Assembly: GCF_009617875.1 (NCBI RefSeq)
Contig: NZ_BLAV01000001.1
Span: forward strand, 4,216,001 to 4,280,000
Source of the DNA: Prolixibacter sp. NT017
GTDB taxonomy: Bacteria; Bacteroidota; Bacteroidia; Bacteroidales; Prolixibacteraceae
Length of the DNA: 64,000 nucleotides
Reading direction: 5' to 3'
The position numbers were made by a program, and so were the translations under genes. The notes under the pieces were generated by a model, which had not been told where the DNA came from, ran no database searches, and was given only the letters and a program-made list of their open reading frames with translations. Below, piece after piece: positions 1-9,405 of the stretch (the stretch's first letter is position 1; every line of letters starts with the position of its first letter).

Positions 1-37
1 TACAGGAGCAATACACCCGGACCCGGGCACCGTCCGC

Positions 38-231
38 ATGTGCGGCGCAACAACGCTGTTTCTATTATAATGGCCGGAAGGTGCGCCTCCCGCTCTCGCG
101 GATATCCTAACCCGGGGTGGCGTCATCACGACTACATCGTGATTCCTTACCCCGGGCTGTGGGCTTTCAGGCCTTCAGCCTGACCAACAACAGAAACGTT
201 TTTGACGATAGGAACAACAGCGAAGCACAAC
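38..231. repeat. 194-bp interspersed repeat, copy 1
   Basis: This block matches 2271-2464 with only about ten differences, so the two copies form direct repeats around the first two genes. Inside is a nested hairpin: an outer CCCGGGGT/ACCCCGGG pair encloses CACGA-CTACA-TCGTG, followed by the pairing CAGGC/GCCTG. It has no credible reading frame. It resembles the REP-like intergenic repeats common in Bacteroidota. Confidence 0.8.
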
Positions 232-265
232 GTGAAACTTGAAACTTTGAAACCTGAAACCAATT

Positions 266-709
266 TTATCCAATCACCACATCCAGTTGGCGGCCTTCTT
301 CTTTGGCCTTTTTATCCATTTGGGTTCCCACACCGGCTCCGATAGCCAGGCCAATGGGCAAACCCACCCCCAGGTAGGCAATGCTCCCCAGCGCCAGGCC
401 TATGACAACACCGATGGGAAGTCCAAATGCTGCCATTCCGCTTGCCATCCAAAGGTTTCGGTAATAGTTTTGCGGGACAATCTTCAGTTGATTCTCCAGC
501 TCTTTTACCACATAGGCTTTCGACTTTACCAGTTGGCGGGCAAAATCCTTCCCGGAAACGGAATTTAGTCGCTCAATTTCCTGGTTAATTAGTTCCACCA
601 TTTCGTCCGGAAGTGTTCGCTTCTTCAATTCGTCAATCAATTCTGTGAACTGCGTATAGTTCTTCATCTCCCTTTCGGAAGGTTGTTTTTTTAACTCGGT
701 GAATGTCAT
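266..709 (-). CDS. Glycine-zipper membrane protein of unknown function
   Basis: A 147-residue protein. I start it at the ATG at 709. The frame stays open further upstream, but that part (residues with many Cys, Arg and His and no domain pattern) looks non-coding. The N-terminal half is charged and helical, with many Glu and Lys. The C-terminal third is two hydrophobic stretches rich in Gly (GLPIGVVIGLALG and GLPIGLAIGAGVG), a glycine-zipper pattern seen in small membrane or envelope proteins, followed by a charged tail. It stands alone between a repeat copy and an AT-rich spacer. No specific function can be read; anchoring in the inner membrane is inference. Confidence 0.6.
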   Translation of the reverse strand: MTFTELKKQPSEREMKNYTQFTELIDELKKRTLPDEMVELINQEIERLNSVSGKDFARQLVKSKAYVVKELENQLKIVPQNYYRNLWMASGMAAFGLPIGVVIGLALGSIAYLGVGLPIGLAIGAGVGTQMDKKAKEEGRQLDVVIG

Positions 710-1235
710 CTGCTTTTTTATGAGATTATAATGATGATGGAAAACGATGTTCTGCGCCGTTATTCGGCAGGCAGCACATGAAAGTACGAAAAATCCTTCG
801 ACTAACATAAATAAGAATACCAAACCCGAATGCCCACCGGCTCCGGGCAGCACAATCGTTTCGTGATGGACAGCCGCAATGAGAGATATGGTTGTTCTTC
901 GCCGGGTAAGTGCCGAAAAATCGTTTCCGTGCGCAGATTTCCTGAGTTTACAGCCTGCCCTGACGGAAAATCGTGACATGAAGATTTAATGATTATATGA
1001 AACTTTACTTATCCGCCATTTAATTAAACAATGAATAAGTAATCTCATAAGAATTAAATATTTCATTATATAATGAATAGTTATAATCCTTGTGTTTAAT
1101 TATTCAACTAACTAATGACATATTAAAATCATTTGATTTCACTATTTCATTATCTGTTTATTCGTCGTAACTTACTGGGAGTAATCCTTCCCGGCAGGAA
1201 AAAGGTTTCCCAAGGGAAGAAAAAGCCTCGTAACC

Positions 1236-1952
1236 ATGCTGACCAAGCTCATGACCAACTGTCGCGCCACCGAAGCAGGAAGCGCATCGAACCGAATCCT
1301 TATTGTTTATCGCCGTACCACGATTAATGGTGACACTTACCTGGAGAATATCATGGTGTCGCTGGAAAAACAAACGAAAGATCTGACAACAGCCATCAAG
1401 CGGGATAGGGCGAAATCGGCACTGAAAGAAAAGAATACTGCTCGCAACAATCAGTGGCGAAGCCTTTCGTACCAGCTGCTCGGGGCCATTCATCATCCCG
1501 CTCCTGTGGTTCATGCTGCCGGGGAAAAAGTGTATCATGTGTTCGAAAAGTACGGACTGGCCCTGATGAGGAAAAGCTACGCCACGCAAACAACGCTTAT
1601 CCGCTCTTTTCTGATGGACCTCTCGGAACCGGACATGCAACAGCCGATTAAGCTAATATCGGGGTGCAGAGAGCGACTGATACTCCTGGAATCGGCCCAG
1701 GAGGAGTTTGAGAACAGTCGTCTGAAATGGCAGACAATTAGGGGAAAAGAGCGTAAGCTGGTGAGCGCCACCCAAATTAAACAGCAAGTAGTGAGCCTGG
1801 TTAATAAGCAACTGGTAGATTACCTCAGGGCCATGCAACAGGTAGACGATGCTACTTACGGTGACTTAACACGCACCGTGGCGAAGATGATCGCCGAAAT
1901 CAATTTACAGGTAAAGAAAAGGGCGAAGAAGAAGAAAACAGAGAAGGCGTAA
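1236..1952 (+). CDS. DUF6261 family protein
   Basis: A 238-residue soluble, mostly helical protein. The MLTKLMTN start, the IHHP motif near residue 85, the VFEKYG segment and the C-terminal YLRAM...DATYGDL followed by a Lys/Arg-rich tail match my recollection of the DUF6261 family, which is widespread in Bacteroidota and has no assigned role. The start at 1236 coincides with the usual family start. Several family members often occur in one genome, frequently next to repeats, as here: repeat copies lie at 38-231 and 2271-2464. An AT-rich spacer with a 16-bp perfect palindrome (1062-1077) lies upstream. Function unknown. Confidence 0.75.
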   Translation: MLTKLMTNCRATEAGSASNRILIVYRRTTINGDTYLENIMVSLEKQTKDLTTAIKRDRAKSALKEKNTARNNQWRSLSYQLLGAIHHPAPVVHAAGEKVYHVFEKYGLALMRKSYATQTTLIRSFLMDLSEPDMQQPIKLISGCRERLILLESAQEEFENSRLKWQTIRGKERKLVSATQIKQQVVSLVNKQLVDYLRAMQQVDDATYGDLTRTVAKMIAEINLQVKKRAKKKKTEKA

Positions 1953-1999
1953 GCTTTTCCAATGTTTGAGACTTTGGAAAAGCTCAGGACAATGAAAGC

Positions 2000-2160
2000 G
2001 CCCCTCCCAACCTCCCCAAACCGGGGAGGGATTTGGTCGCGAAGGACGGAGCGTTGAAGAACGAGACAGCAACCCAGGGCGTCAGGCCTTCAGCCTGGCG
2101 GGCTCCGGTCGGCCTGAAAGGCCAAATTATTTCAGCCCAATGGCAACGCCTTGGGGAATG
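2000..2160. repeat. Mosaic of short intergenic hairpin repeats
   Basis: Successive hairpins are visible: CTCCCC/GGGGAG near 2012-2030, CAGGC/GCCTG at about 2083-2097, GGCCT-GAA-AGGCC at 2111-2123, and CCCAA/TTGGG at 2136-2155. These are of the kind found in Bacteroidota intergenic repeats that are often wrongly called as short proteins. No gene is supported here. Confidence 0.6.
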
Positions 2161-2270
2161 AGGCAATAGAGTGCTGTAAGCGGTCGTGTCATGATTGTGT
2201 TTGAAAATGAGAGGTTGTTTCGACCGCAAGGGCGATGGAGCGGACAGAAGATATTTTAGTTGTAGTTTCT

Positions 2271-2464
2271 ATGTGCGGCGCAACAACGTTGTTTCTTATT
2301 ATAATGGCCGGAAGGTGCGCCTCCCGCTCTCGCGTGTATCCTAACCCGGGGCGGTGTCATCACGACTACATCGTGATTCCTTACCCAGGGCTGCGGACTT
2401 TCAGGCCTTCAGCCTGACAACAACAGAAACGTTTTTAACGATAGGAACAACAGCGAAGCACAAC
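2271..2464. repeat. 194-bp interspersed repeat, copy 2
   Basis: Second copy of the block at 38-231, in the same orientation, with about nine substitutions and two single-base indels. A short further piece of the same family (AACAACAGAAACC..CGAAGCACAA) recurs near 2596-2621. Any short reading frames here are by-products of the repeat. Confidence 0.8.
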
Positions 2465-2670
2465 CCGGAACATGAAATGTTGAAACCTGCCTCCTTATAC
2501 TGCGCGGCCACGATGTATTGTGGCCCTACAGCACCGGCTCAACCAGCTACGTCTTCCATCCTCCCCTGGTGTCATTTCAATTTCTTAAAACTCTTTTAAC
2601 AACAGAAACCACGAAGCACAATCTATAATCCCGTGCATTTCTCACTGTTCATATACTCATGGTTCATTGC

Positions 2671-2820
2671 TTTGCGGCCGGGCGGAGGCCGACAGCCGGA
2701 CGAAGCAGGGCCGGTTGGACGAACGGGAGTGCCGGGGCGATTGAAATGAGCCCCCGGAACGACTGGTGAGAACCCGGGCCTGCAAGTACGCTACAGGCCG
2801 CAGACCGTGAAGCCGCCCAG
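2671..2820. other. GC-rich, hairpin-rich block of unknown nature
   Basis: A sharp GC-rich patch (about two thirds G+C over 2701-2760) just beyond the stop of the next gene. It contains pairable segments: CCGGGGC with GCCCCCGG (2732-2738 and 2750-2757, one bulge) and GGCCTG with CAGGCC (2777-2782 and 2794-2799, perfect). It could be a structured RNA, a mobile-element end or another repeat family. I see no supported reading frame. Confidence 0.4.
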
Positions 2821-2822
2821 AA

Positions 2823-3947
2823 TTAAATTTCTTTACGGTAACAGCGTTTCCGCTTGTGCTGGATGTGATCGAAGTTTTTCCAGTTTTGGATGGCTTTGTT
2901 GTTGGTTTCGAGCATGCCGGTGGTTTCGAGATTTTTGACACCGCTACCGATAAGCTCCTGCAACAGTTCGGAGAAGAGCAGCGAAACCATTCCTTTTCCC
3001 TGCCAGTCGGGATGCACACCGGTGAGCAACAGATCGCACTCATCAGGATTTTTCAATGCTTTCCGAATATGGAAAATCCCGAAAGGAAACAACTTGCCAT
3101 TGGCTTTTTGCAGTGCTTTGGAAAGCGACGGCAGCGCAATAATGAAACCGGCAATGTTCCCCTCGCCGTCCTCAATCATTTTCACAAATTTGGGTTTGAG
3201 CAACGGAATGTACTTGTTCAGGTAATAACGGCTGGTCTCCTCGTTGAATTCGACGACACTAAAAAGATCTTTGAAAGCAGAGTTCAAAATTTGGAACACC
3301 CGCTGACCATATTCGTGAAGTTCTTTCCGGGTTTTGAAGTTAACGACCTTGAGGCCGTAGCGGCGCTTCACCATGTCGTTAATGCGAACCGCCTTCTCGG
3401 GAAGCGAGAATCCTGCCAACGACAACCGGAATTCAATCCAGTCCATCTCCTTGGCATAGCCCAGCCGCTCCATGTGTTCCTGGTAGTAGGGCAAATGATA
3501 TTCGGAAACAACGGATGGCAGGTAATCGAAACCTTCGACGAGCATGCCCTGGTGATCGAGATTGGAAAAGCCCAACGGACCATGAATGCCGTTGGCTTCG
3601 TGCTCTTTTGCCCATTGTTCGGCTTTCGCGAAAAGCGCATCAACCACCTCTACGTCGTCGATGAACTCGGCCCGGGAAAAACGAGCCATCCGCTCGCCGG
3701 TTTTCTCATTATGCCTGTGATGAATGATTCCGGCCAACCGACCTACGCATTTACCATCCTTGCGTGCAATCCACAAAAGAGTGTCGCAGCCACGCATCGC
3801 TGGATTTTTTTCTGGCAACAGGGCATTCCGCTCCTCACTTTTGACGGGGGGAACCCAGTAAGGATTATTACGGTAAAGCTCAAAAGGTAGTTCAACAAAT
3901 TCTTTCAATTCATCAGTTGACCTGACTTCGACCACTTCAATTGCCAT
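2823..3947 (-). CDS. GNAT-like acyltransferase family protein
   Basis: A 374-residue soluble protein. I place the start at the ATG at 3947 (MAIEVVEV), which begins the first strand; the extra residues of the longer frame look like upstream sequence. The N-terminal part has the segment NPYWVPP and a GRLAGI strand like the first half of a GNAT fold. The C-terminal part carries LLTGVHPDWQGKGMVSLL, close to the acetyl-CoA pyrophosphate-binding motif (Q/RxxGxG/A) of N-acetyltransferases. This double-GNAT-like layout is common in uncharacterised Bacteroidota proteins. The substrate is unknown. It is a single gene, transcribed away from glutathione peroxidase. Confidence 0.7.
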   Translation of the reverse strand: MAIEVVEVRSTDELKEFVELPFELYRNNPYWVPPVKSEERNALLPEKNPAMRGCDTLLWIARKDGKCVGRLAGIIHHRHNEKTGERMARFSRAEFIDDVEVVDALFAKAEQWAKEHEANGIHGPLGFSNLDHQGMLVEGFDYLPSVVSEYHLPYYQEHMERLGYAKEMDWIEFRLSLAGFSLPEKAVRINDMVKRRYGLKVVNFKTRKELHEYGQRVFQILNSAFKDLFSVVEFNEETSRYYLNKYIPLLKPKFVKMIEDGEGNIAGFIIALPSLSKALQKANGKLFPFGIFHIRKALKNPDECDLLLTGVHPDWQGKGMVSLLFSELLQELIGSGVKNLETTGMLETNNKAIQNWKNFDHIQHKRKRCYRKEI

Positions 3948-4205
3948 TATGCGTATGTTTCGGTTTGGAGGATTCAAAGATGCTCATTTTTCGTTTTGGA
4001 ATCAATTCGATATCCGATCACGATAATTTTAGGTTATCAACCAACAATCCGGACAATCCTCACATCCAGCTACCTATCAAAACATTGTCTACTACCGATA
4101 AAAATTTATCTGTTTTATTTCTGAATAAGTTATTTACCATAAAGAGAGTCCATTGAACTTTGAGGTACCGACTGCGTTTTTGAATTCACAGCAAAACAGA
4201 ACGCA

Positions 4206-4691
4206 ATGAAAGATATTTACGGTTTCGAAGCCGAAACACTGGAAGGAGAAAAAGTAACACTGGACGCTTTTCGCGGAAAAGTGGTGTTGATAGTCAATAC
4301 TGCCAGCAAGTGCGGATTCACGCCTCAATACGAAGGACTCGAGAAATTATACGAGCAGTATAAAGATGACGGATTGGTGATTTTGGGTTTCCCTTGCAAC
4401 CAGTTTGCCAACCAGGAGCCCGGCGGCAAAGAGAGCATCGAACAAACGTGCCGGGTAAATTACGGCGTTACTTTCCCAATGTTTTCGAAAATTGACGTGA
4501 ACGGGAAGAGTGCCCATCCTTTATACCAATACCTGAAAAAAGAAAAACCCGGTTTCCCGGGAAAGCGAATCAAATGGAACTTCACGAAATTCCTGGTCGA
4601 CCGAAACGGAAAACCAGTGAAACGTTTTGCTCCTTATTTTAAGCCGGAAAAACTGGGTGAGTATATCGAGCCGTTACTGAATCATCAGTAA
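4206..4691 (+). CDS. Glutathione peroxidase family peroxidase
   Basis: A 161-residue thioredoxin-fold peroxidase that reduces hydroperoxides, probably in the cytoplasm since no signal peptide is visible. The active site is Cys36 (NTASKCGFT), so it is a cysteine and not a selenocysteine enzyme. The partner residues are in [12 protein letters not shown] (Gln) and WNFTKFL (Trp124). Cys82 sits where the resolving cysteine of thioredoxin-dependent GPx enzymes is found, so thioredoxin is the likelier reductant; that is inference. The length is typical. Single gene, with its stop only a few bases from the convergent lipB stop. Confidence 0.92.
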   Translation: MKDIYGFEAETLEGEKVTLDAFRGKVVLIVNTASKCGFTPQYEGLEKLYEQYKDDGLVILGFPCNQFANQEPGGKESIEQTCRVNYGVTFPMFSKIDVNGKSAHPLYQYLKKEKPGFPGKRIKWNFTKFLVDRNGKPVKRFAPYFKPEKLGEYIEPLLNHQ

Positions 4692-4694
4692 ACC

Positions 4695-5396
4695 TTATAC
4701 CAACTCTGCACCAAACACCTCGGCGAATTTCTGTCGGGTCAGTGCTTTGATGGCTTCGAAATCCTGCTCTTTGCCCAGTTCTTTTTGCAATGAAGTCACT
4801 CCTTTGTCTACAAATCCGCACGGATTGATGTGCTGAAAGTAGTTCAGATTCGTGTTCACATTGAAAGCAAAACCGTGCATGGTAACATGGCGTGAGCTTT
4901 TCACTCCAATGGCACAGATTTTCCGTGCGGTTGGTTTACCCACGTCGAGCCAGACACCGGTAGCACTTTCGTCGCGCGAACCTTCAAGGCCAAACTCGGC
5001 AATGGTTTTGATGATGGTTTCTTCGAGGTTATATATATACTGGCGCAAACCGATATCGAAATTCTCCAGGTCGATGATAGGATATCCTACAATCTGTCCG
5101 GGGCCATGATACGTGATATCACCTCCACGGTTGGTGCGGAAGAAAGTAGCGTCCTCCGCCTGTAGCTGGATATAATTGAGCAGGAGATTGTGTTCATCGC
5201 CACTTTTCCCCAGCGTATACACATGCGGATGCTCGACAAAAATCAGGTAATTGGGCGTTTCCTTCCGGGATGAGGGTTCTGCATTTTTATTATCCAGTTT
5301 CATCTGGATGGTTGCCCCCATCAATTCCTCCTGACGATCCCAGGTATATTTGTATTCGGCTACACCGAAATCGAGATACTGAACTTTATGGTTCAT
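4695..5396 (-). CDS. lipB: Lipoyl(octanoyl) transferase LipB
   Basis: A 233-residue enzyme that moves octanoate from octanoyl-ACP to the lipoyl domains of 2-oxoacid dehydrogenases and GcvH, the first step of lipoate synthesis. Signatures: RGGDITYHGPGQ, then the catalytic lysine in ARKICAIG (about Lys159) and the catalytic cysteine in NPCGF (about Cys193). I start at the ATG at 5396 (MNHKVQYLDFG); the twelve extra upstream codons run into a repeat hairpin. It lies downstream of lipA on the same strand, so the pair is probably one unit, LipA completing the cofactor by inserting sulfur. Confidence 0.93.
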   Translation of the reverse strand: MNHKVQYLDFGVAEYKYTWDRQEELMGATIQMKLDNKNAEPSSRKETPNYLIFVEHPHVYTLGKSGDEHNLLLNYIQLQAEDATFFRTNRGGDITYHGPGQIVGYPIIDLENFDIGLRQYIYNLEETIIKTIAEFGLEGSRDESATGVWLDVGKPTARKICAIGVKSSRHVTMHGFAFNVNTNLNYFQHINPCGFVDKGVTSLQKELGKEQDFEAIKALTRQKFAEVFGAELV

Positions 5397-5431
5397 TTCT
5401 GTCGTACTCCTTTTCAGACCAATAAAAATCA

Positions 5432-5461
5432 CCCCTAAATCCCCTCAAGGGGACTTAGGGA
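5432..5461. repeat. Hairpin repeat between lipA and lipB
   Basis: Two 13-base arms (CCCCTAAATCCCC and GGGGACTTAGGGA) around a TCAA loop, with two mismatches. This is a familiar Bacteroidota intergenic hairpin. There is no T-run, so it is more likely a repeat or processing site than a terminator. Confidence 0.6.
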
Positions 5462-5501
5462 CTATATACTTTCTTTCGTATTTTGTGTTCCGCAGAACTA
5501 A

Positions 5502-6359
5502 TTAATTCACCCGGGGCCTGATGTGACGTTCGGCATGGTAGGATGAACGAACGAGTGGTCCGCTCTCCACAATCCGGAAGCCGCGGCGCAAACCTTCTTC
5601 TTTTAACGCACGGAATTTATCGGGGTGAACGTATTCCTCTACCGGAAGGTGAATCTTCGTCGGCTGCAGGTACTGTCCCATCGTTAGGATTTCGCAACCA
5701 TTAGCCACCAGGTCATCCATTGTCTTGTATATCTCGTCGAGGGTTTCGCCCAATCCGAGCATCAGTCCTGATTTGGAAACGGTTCCCGAATCAGAAATCG
5801 TCTTGAGCACTTTCAGGCTGATATCGTACTGTGCTTTGCTACGCACCTGCGGCGTCAAGCGCTCGATGGTTTCCAGGTTATGCGAAATAATATCAGGCCT
5901 GGCATCGATGATCTGCTTCACCAGTTCAGGCTTTCCATCAAAATCGGGAATCAACACCTCCATGGTCGTATCCGGATTTACCTCTTTGATTTTATTGATG
6001 GTTTCCACCCAGTGAGCGGCACCTCCATCGGGCAGGTCATCACGGTCAACCGAAGTAATCACGGCGTGTTTCAGATTCATCAACTGCACCGAACGGGCTA
6101 CATTGGCCGGCTCATTCGGGTCCAGCGGTTTTGGACGACCGGTTTTGGTCGCACAAAATTTACAGGAACGCGTACAAATTTCCCCCAGAATCATGAAGGT
6201 TGCGGTTCCGGCTCCCCAGCATTCCCCCATATTCGGGCACTGTCCGCTGGTACAAATGGTATGTAGATGGTGATCACGAACGACACTTTTTACGTGACGG
6301 TAATTCGTCCCAATCGGCACCTTTATCTTCAGCCAATCGGGCTTTCTTCTAGTCTCCAT
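5502..6359 (-). CDS. lipA: Lipoyl synthase LipA
   Basis: A 285-residue radical SAM enzyme that inserts two sulfurs into protein-bound octanoyl groups. Both iron-sulfur sites are visible: the auxiliary cluster cysteines 36, 41 and 47 (CTSGQCPNMGEC) and the radical SAM cysteines 62, 66 and 69 (CTRSCKFC). The C-terminal RSSYHAE contains the serine that binds the auxiliary cluster in the family. Length and motifs are complete. It is the upstream gene of the lipA-lipB pair, and the start at 6359 fits the family. Confidence 0.96.
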   Translation of the reverse strand: METRRKPDWLKIKVPIGTNYRHVKSVVRDHHLHTICTSGQCPNMGECWGAGTATFMILGEICTRSCKFCATKTGRPKPLDPNEPANVARSVQLMNLKHAVITSVDRDDLPDGGAAHWVETINKIKEVNPDTTMEVLIPDFDGKPELVKQIIDARPDIISHNLETIERLTPQVRSKAQYDISLKVLKTISDSGTVSKSGLMLGLGETLDEIYKTMDDLVANGCEILTMGQYLQPTKIHLPVEEYVHPDKFRALKEEGLRRGFRIVESGPLVRSSYHAERHIRPRVN

Positions 6360-6440
6360 AGCGAATCTACTTTTTAAAAGTTGCGCAAGATAAGCATTTT
6401 ACAACAAAGCCTGTTTTCTTACTTATCCAGCATATTTTTA

Positions 6441-6448
6441 TATTTTTG
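6441..6448 (+). promoter_or_regulatory. Probable -7 box of the peptide transporter promoter
   Basis: TATTTTTG matches the Bacteroidota -7 consensus TAnnTTTG and lies 33 bases before the start of the POT gene. No clear TTG is found at the -33 position, so this rests on one element. Confidence 0.4.
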
Positions 6449-6480
6449 GCTCCATTGTTCTCTCAAAAAACACAAAACAA

Positions 6481-7929
6481 ATGAAGGCACTTCAGGTTTT
6501 TAAAAAATTTCCACGCACATTTTGGGTTGCGAATACGATGGAGCTATTCGAACGATGGGCCTGGTACGGATTTTTCAGTCTCTTTGCTTTATATCTTACT
6601 GGTTCTACGGATGAGGGTGGAATGGGATTCACCCAGATTCAAAAAGGGAATATCATGGGAATCGGTACGGCAATTTTATATTTCCTGCCCATCATTACCG
6701 GAACGATTTCTGACCGCATTGGATACAAGCGGACTCTATATATTGCATATACGGTTTATACGACGGCATTCATTGCGATGCCTTTTTTTCATACCTACTT
6801 TTCCGTCTTCTTTATTTTCCTCTACCTCGCATTAGGAGCCGCTCTTTTTAAGCCCATTGTATCGGCAACTGTTGCCAAAACTACCGACGAAACAACTTCT
6901 TCCATTGGCTTTGGCCTTTTCTATATGATGGTGAATATTGGTGCCTTCATCGGTCCTTTTGTGACAAACCACTACCAGCAAATTGCCTGGAAATATGTTT
7001 ACTTCTCATCTGCCGCAGTAATTGCAGCAAACTTCATTCTGCTTACCTTCTTTTACCGCGAACCCACCGAGAAACAAAAACAAAAGGAATCGTCGCTGGG
7101 TAAAAATATCATAGAGGTGTTCAAAAATATTGGGGTTGCGCTGAGTGATGTTCGCTTTGTTGTCTTCCTGATTATTGTGAGCGGCTTCTGGACCATGTAC
7201 AATCAGTTGTTCTTCTCTCTTCCGGTATTTATTGAGCAGTGGGCAAATACCAGCATAGTATATGATATGTTCCACAGCTGGTGGCCATGGCTTGCCGAAC
7301 AAATAGGAACGAGCAACGGTACCATTCCCCCCAACATTCTGATCAATGCTGATGCCGGCTTTATCATCCTATTCCAAATTATTGTCTCGTCGATCGCAAT
7401 GAAATTCCGCCCCCTGAATGCCATGATTACCGGGATGTTGATTGCTTCCATCGGGGTAGGCTTTTCGATGGCGACACAAAACGGTATCTACACGCTTATT
7501 GCCATTCTCATCTTTTCTCTTGGAGAGATGTCGAGCTCGCCCAAAATCACGGAATATATTGGCCGCATTGCTCCGGCAGATAAGACAGCCCTGTACATGG
7601 GGTGCTCGTTTCTGCCAGTTGCTGCGGGAAACTATTTTGCAGGAATCATCTCTGGTAATGTTTACCAGAGCATGTCTGACAAAATTCAACTGGCAAAAAA
7701 CGAGATGGCATCCCGGGGTATTCATATGCCCGAGATATCCAAAGCATTTTCTCAAAACGATTATTTGAAAACAGCTGCAGACAAACTGCATATGAACCTC
7801 GACCAGTTCACCAATTTCCTTTGGGATAAATATCACCCGTCGAACATCTGGGTGGTGGTGACCGGAATCGGTGTTGGTGCCGCAGTTTTGTTGTTCCTGT
7901 ATGATAGACTACTCCTGAAAAAGAAATAA
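6481..7929 (+). CDS. POT/PTR-family proton-coupled peptide transporter
   Basis: A 482-residue inner-membrane protein of the major facilitator superfamily with about 12 to 14 hydrophobic segments. The first helix carries ELFERWAWYGF, the ExxER motif of proton-coupled oligopeptide transporters, and helix five contains the conserved GFGLFYMMVNIGAFIGP stretch. The protein probably imports di- or tripeptides with protons. A long hydrophilic stretch near residues 410 to 450 precedes the last helix. It is monocistronic, with a -7 box upstream and a strong terminator downstream. The exact substrate cannot be read. Confidence 0.88.
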   Translation: MKALQVFKKFPRTFWVANTMELFERWAWYGFFSLFALYLTGSTDEGGMGFTQIQKGNIMGIGTAILYFLPIITGTISDRIGYKRTLYIAYTVYTTAFIAMPFFHTYFSVFFIFLYLALGAALFKPIVSATVAKTTDETTSSIGFGLFYMMVNIGAFIGPFVTNHYQQIAWKYVYFSSAAVIAANFILLTFFYREPTEKQKQKESSLGKNIIEVFKNIGVALSDVRFVVFLIIVSGFWTMYNQLFFSLPVFIEQWANTSIVYDMFHSWWPWLAEQIGTSNGTIPPNILINADAGFIILFQIIVSSIAMKFRPLNAMITGMLIASIGVGFSMATQNGIYTLIAILIFSLGEMSSSPKITEYIGRIAPADKTALYMGCSFLPVAAGNYFAGIISGNVYQSMSDKIQLAKNEMASRGIHMPEISKAFSQNDYLKTAADKLHMNLDQFTNFLWDKYHPSNIWVVVTGIGVGAAVLLFLYDRLLLKKK

Positions 7930-7952
7930 GCTTAAAATATTAGAACGTATTC

Positions 7953-7994
7953 ATCCGGAGCCATGGAGTTTTTATTCCAGCTCCGGATTTTTTT
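7953..7994 (+). terminator. Intrinsic terminator after the peptide transporter
   Basis: ATCCGGAGC pairs with GCTCCGGAT, followed by a run of T. Confidence 0.85.
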
Positions 7995-8092
7995 ATTTCC
8001 CGCTACCGCTAAAAACTTTCAGAGCAGGAAAAATAAATGTATTTTCAGCCGGATTTATTATTGTCAACTTTCGCGAGAAGCTCTTAAATGAA

Positions 8093-9265
8093 ATGCATTT
8101 CATGAAACAATTATTTTCAATTCGTATTTCCCGTTTCATTACTTCGGCCGGGATTGTTTTTGTCCTGATCTCATTCCTGAACATGAAATCTGCTTCCGCG
8201 CAGAACGACTATCATTTCTTCCAGTACACCGAGCCTTATTTGCCCGACACAACCGGCAACATTTATTTCGCACTCGACAATACCAATTTCTTCAAGAATA
8301 ACGAATACAAAGGAAAGATCGCTACCGGAGCAACGATTCTGGGAGCCTGGTTCCGTCCCAAGGCAGTGTACTACCCAACCAAACAACTCCGTCTTGAGCT
8401 GGGCGTACATATATTAAAATATACCGGCCGCACCGATTACGAAAATATCAGCCCGTGGTTTACGGTCCGTTATCATCCAACTTCAGCCATCACTGTTATT
8501 ATGGGTAACCTTGACCAGGATGAGAACCACATGCTGCCCGAACCAGTTTACGATCCGCAGCGGTTTTACACCGACAAACCACAGGGCGGTATCCAGATGA
8601 AGTACGAAACGGTAAAATGGTACACCGATATGTGGATCAACTGGCGACAGATGATTCTTCCGGGCGACCCGTTTCAGGAAAAGTTCTCGTTCGGGGTGAT
8701 GAATAAATGGACTTTGCTGGAGAACAATACCAACCAGGTTTCTGTACCGCTGAGTTTTTTCGGTACTCATGCCGGTGGCCAGATTAATGCAGGCCCATCA
8801 CGTGTCCGGACATACATCAGCGTTTCGCCTGGGATCATGTACAACCACAATACAGGCGGTCATTTCCTGACAGATATCGGAACCAACGACAACTTATTTA
8901 TAACCACCGGCCCGAAAGACGATACCCTCTCTCCTTTTTCGAAAGGAAGTGCCGTGTTACTTTCCGGTTACGTCAATACACGCCTGGGAGATATCACAGC
9001 GGCTTATTGGCGGGCTCATCATTTTTATGCGCCTTTCGGCGGAATATTGTACCAGAACGTTTCGAGCCGTTATCCCGGCACCTCGGTTGAGAACCGCGAA
9101 CTGGTCAACCTGAAATATCATTTCGACAAATTGATTACCCCGCAAACACACCTGGGATTCATGTTCGATCTGTATTATGATACCATCGAAAAAAAATCGA
9201 TGAATGCGGCCGGATTGTACCTGGTTGTTAATTTTGGCGTTATTCCCCGAAGAAAAGCACCTTAA
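8093..9265 (+). CDS. Putative outer-membrane beta-barrel protein
   Basis: A 390-residue exported protein. The N-terminal signal peptide ends near SASA-QND (about residue 37); the downstream ATG at 8102 is an equally good start. The mature part is rich in alternating aromatic and polar strands and ends in an amphipathic segment (GLYLVVNFGVIPR), as outer-membrane barrels do. I recognise no family and no catalytic motif. It could be a porin or an envelope structural protein. It is not linked to the preceding gene, since a terminator separates them. Confidence 0.55.
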   Translation: MHFMKQLFSIRISRFITSAGIVFVLISFLNMKSASAQNDYHFFQYTEPYLPDTTGNIYFALDNTNFFKNNEYKGKIATGATILGAWFRPKAVYYPTKQLRLELGVHILKYTGRTDYENISPWFTVRYHPTSAITVIMGNLDQDENHMLPEPVYDPQRFYTDKPQGGIQMKYETVKWYTDMWINWRQMILPGDPFQEKFSFGVMNKWTLLENNTNQVSVPLSFFGTHAGGQINAGPSRVRTYISVSPGIMYNHNTGGHFLTDIGTNDNLFITTGPKDDTLSPFSKGSAVLLSGYVNTRLGDITAAYWRAHHFYAPFGGILYQNVSSRYPGTSVENRELVNLKYHFDKLITPQTHLGFMFDLYYDTIEKKSMNAAGLYLVVNFGVIPRRKAP

Positions 9266-9405
9266 GTTCCGATTACAACGAAATTTACGTGCTTAAACAG
9301 TTATTTTTGCGAAAATTTTAAATCCGAAATGTTTTCCTTCACTTCAACACCGTCTGTCAAGATCTTTTGTATTGATTTTGTAGCAGTTATTTTTTCCTAC
9401 CCCAG

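Noticed and set aside
2235..2599. Short plus-strand frames in the repeat region
   Set aside because: They lie inside non-coding repeats that also occur at 38-231, and have no protein family pattern.
2856..3890. 344-residue frame on the plus strand
   Set aside because: Antisense to the well-supported GNAT-like gene; it is an open shadow caused by codon bias.
4206..4691. Selenoprotein glutathione peroxidase
   Set aside because: The active-site codon is TGC for cysteine (Cys36); there is no in-frame TGA.
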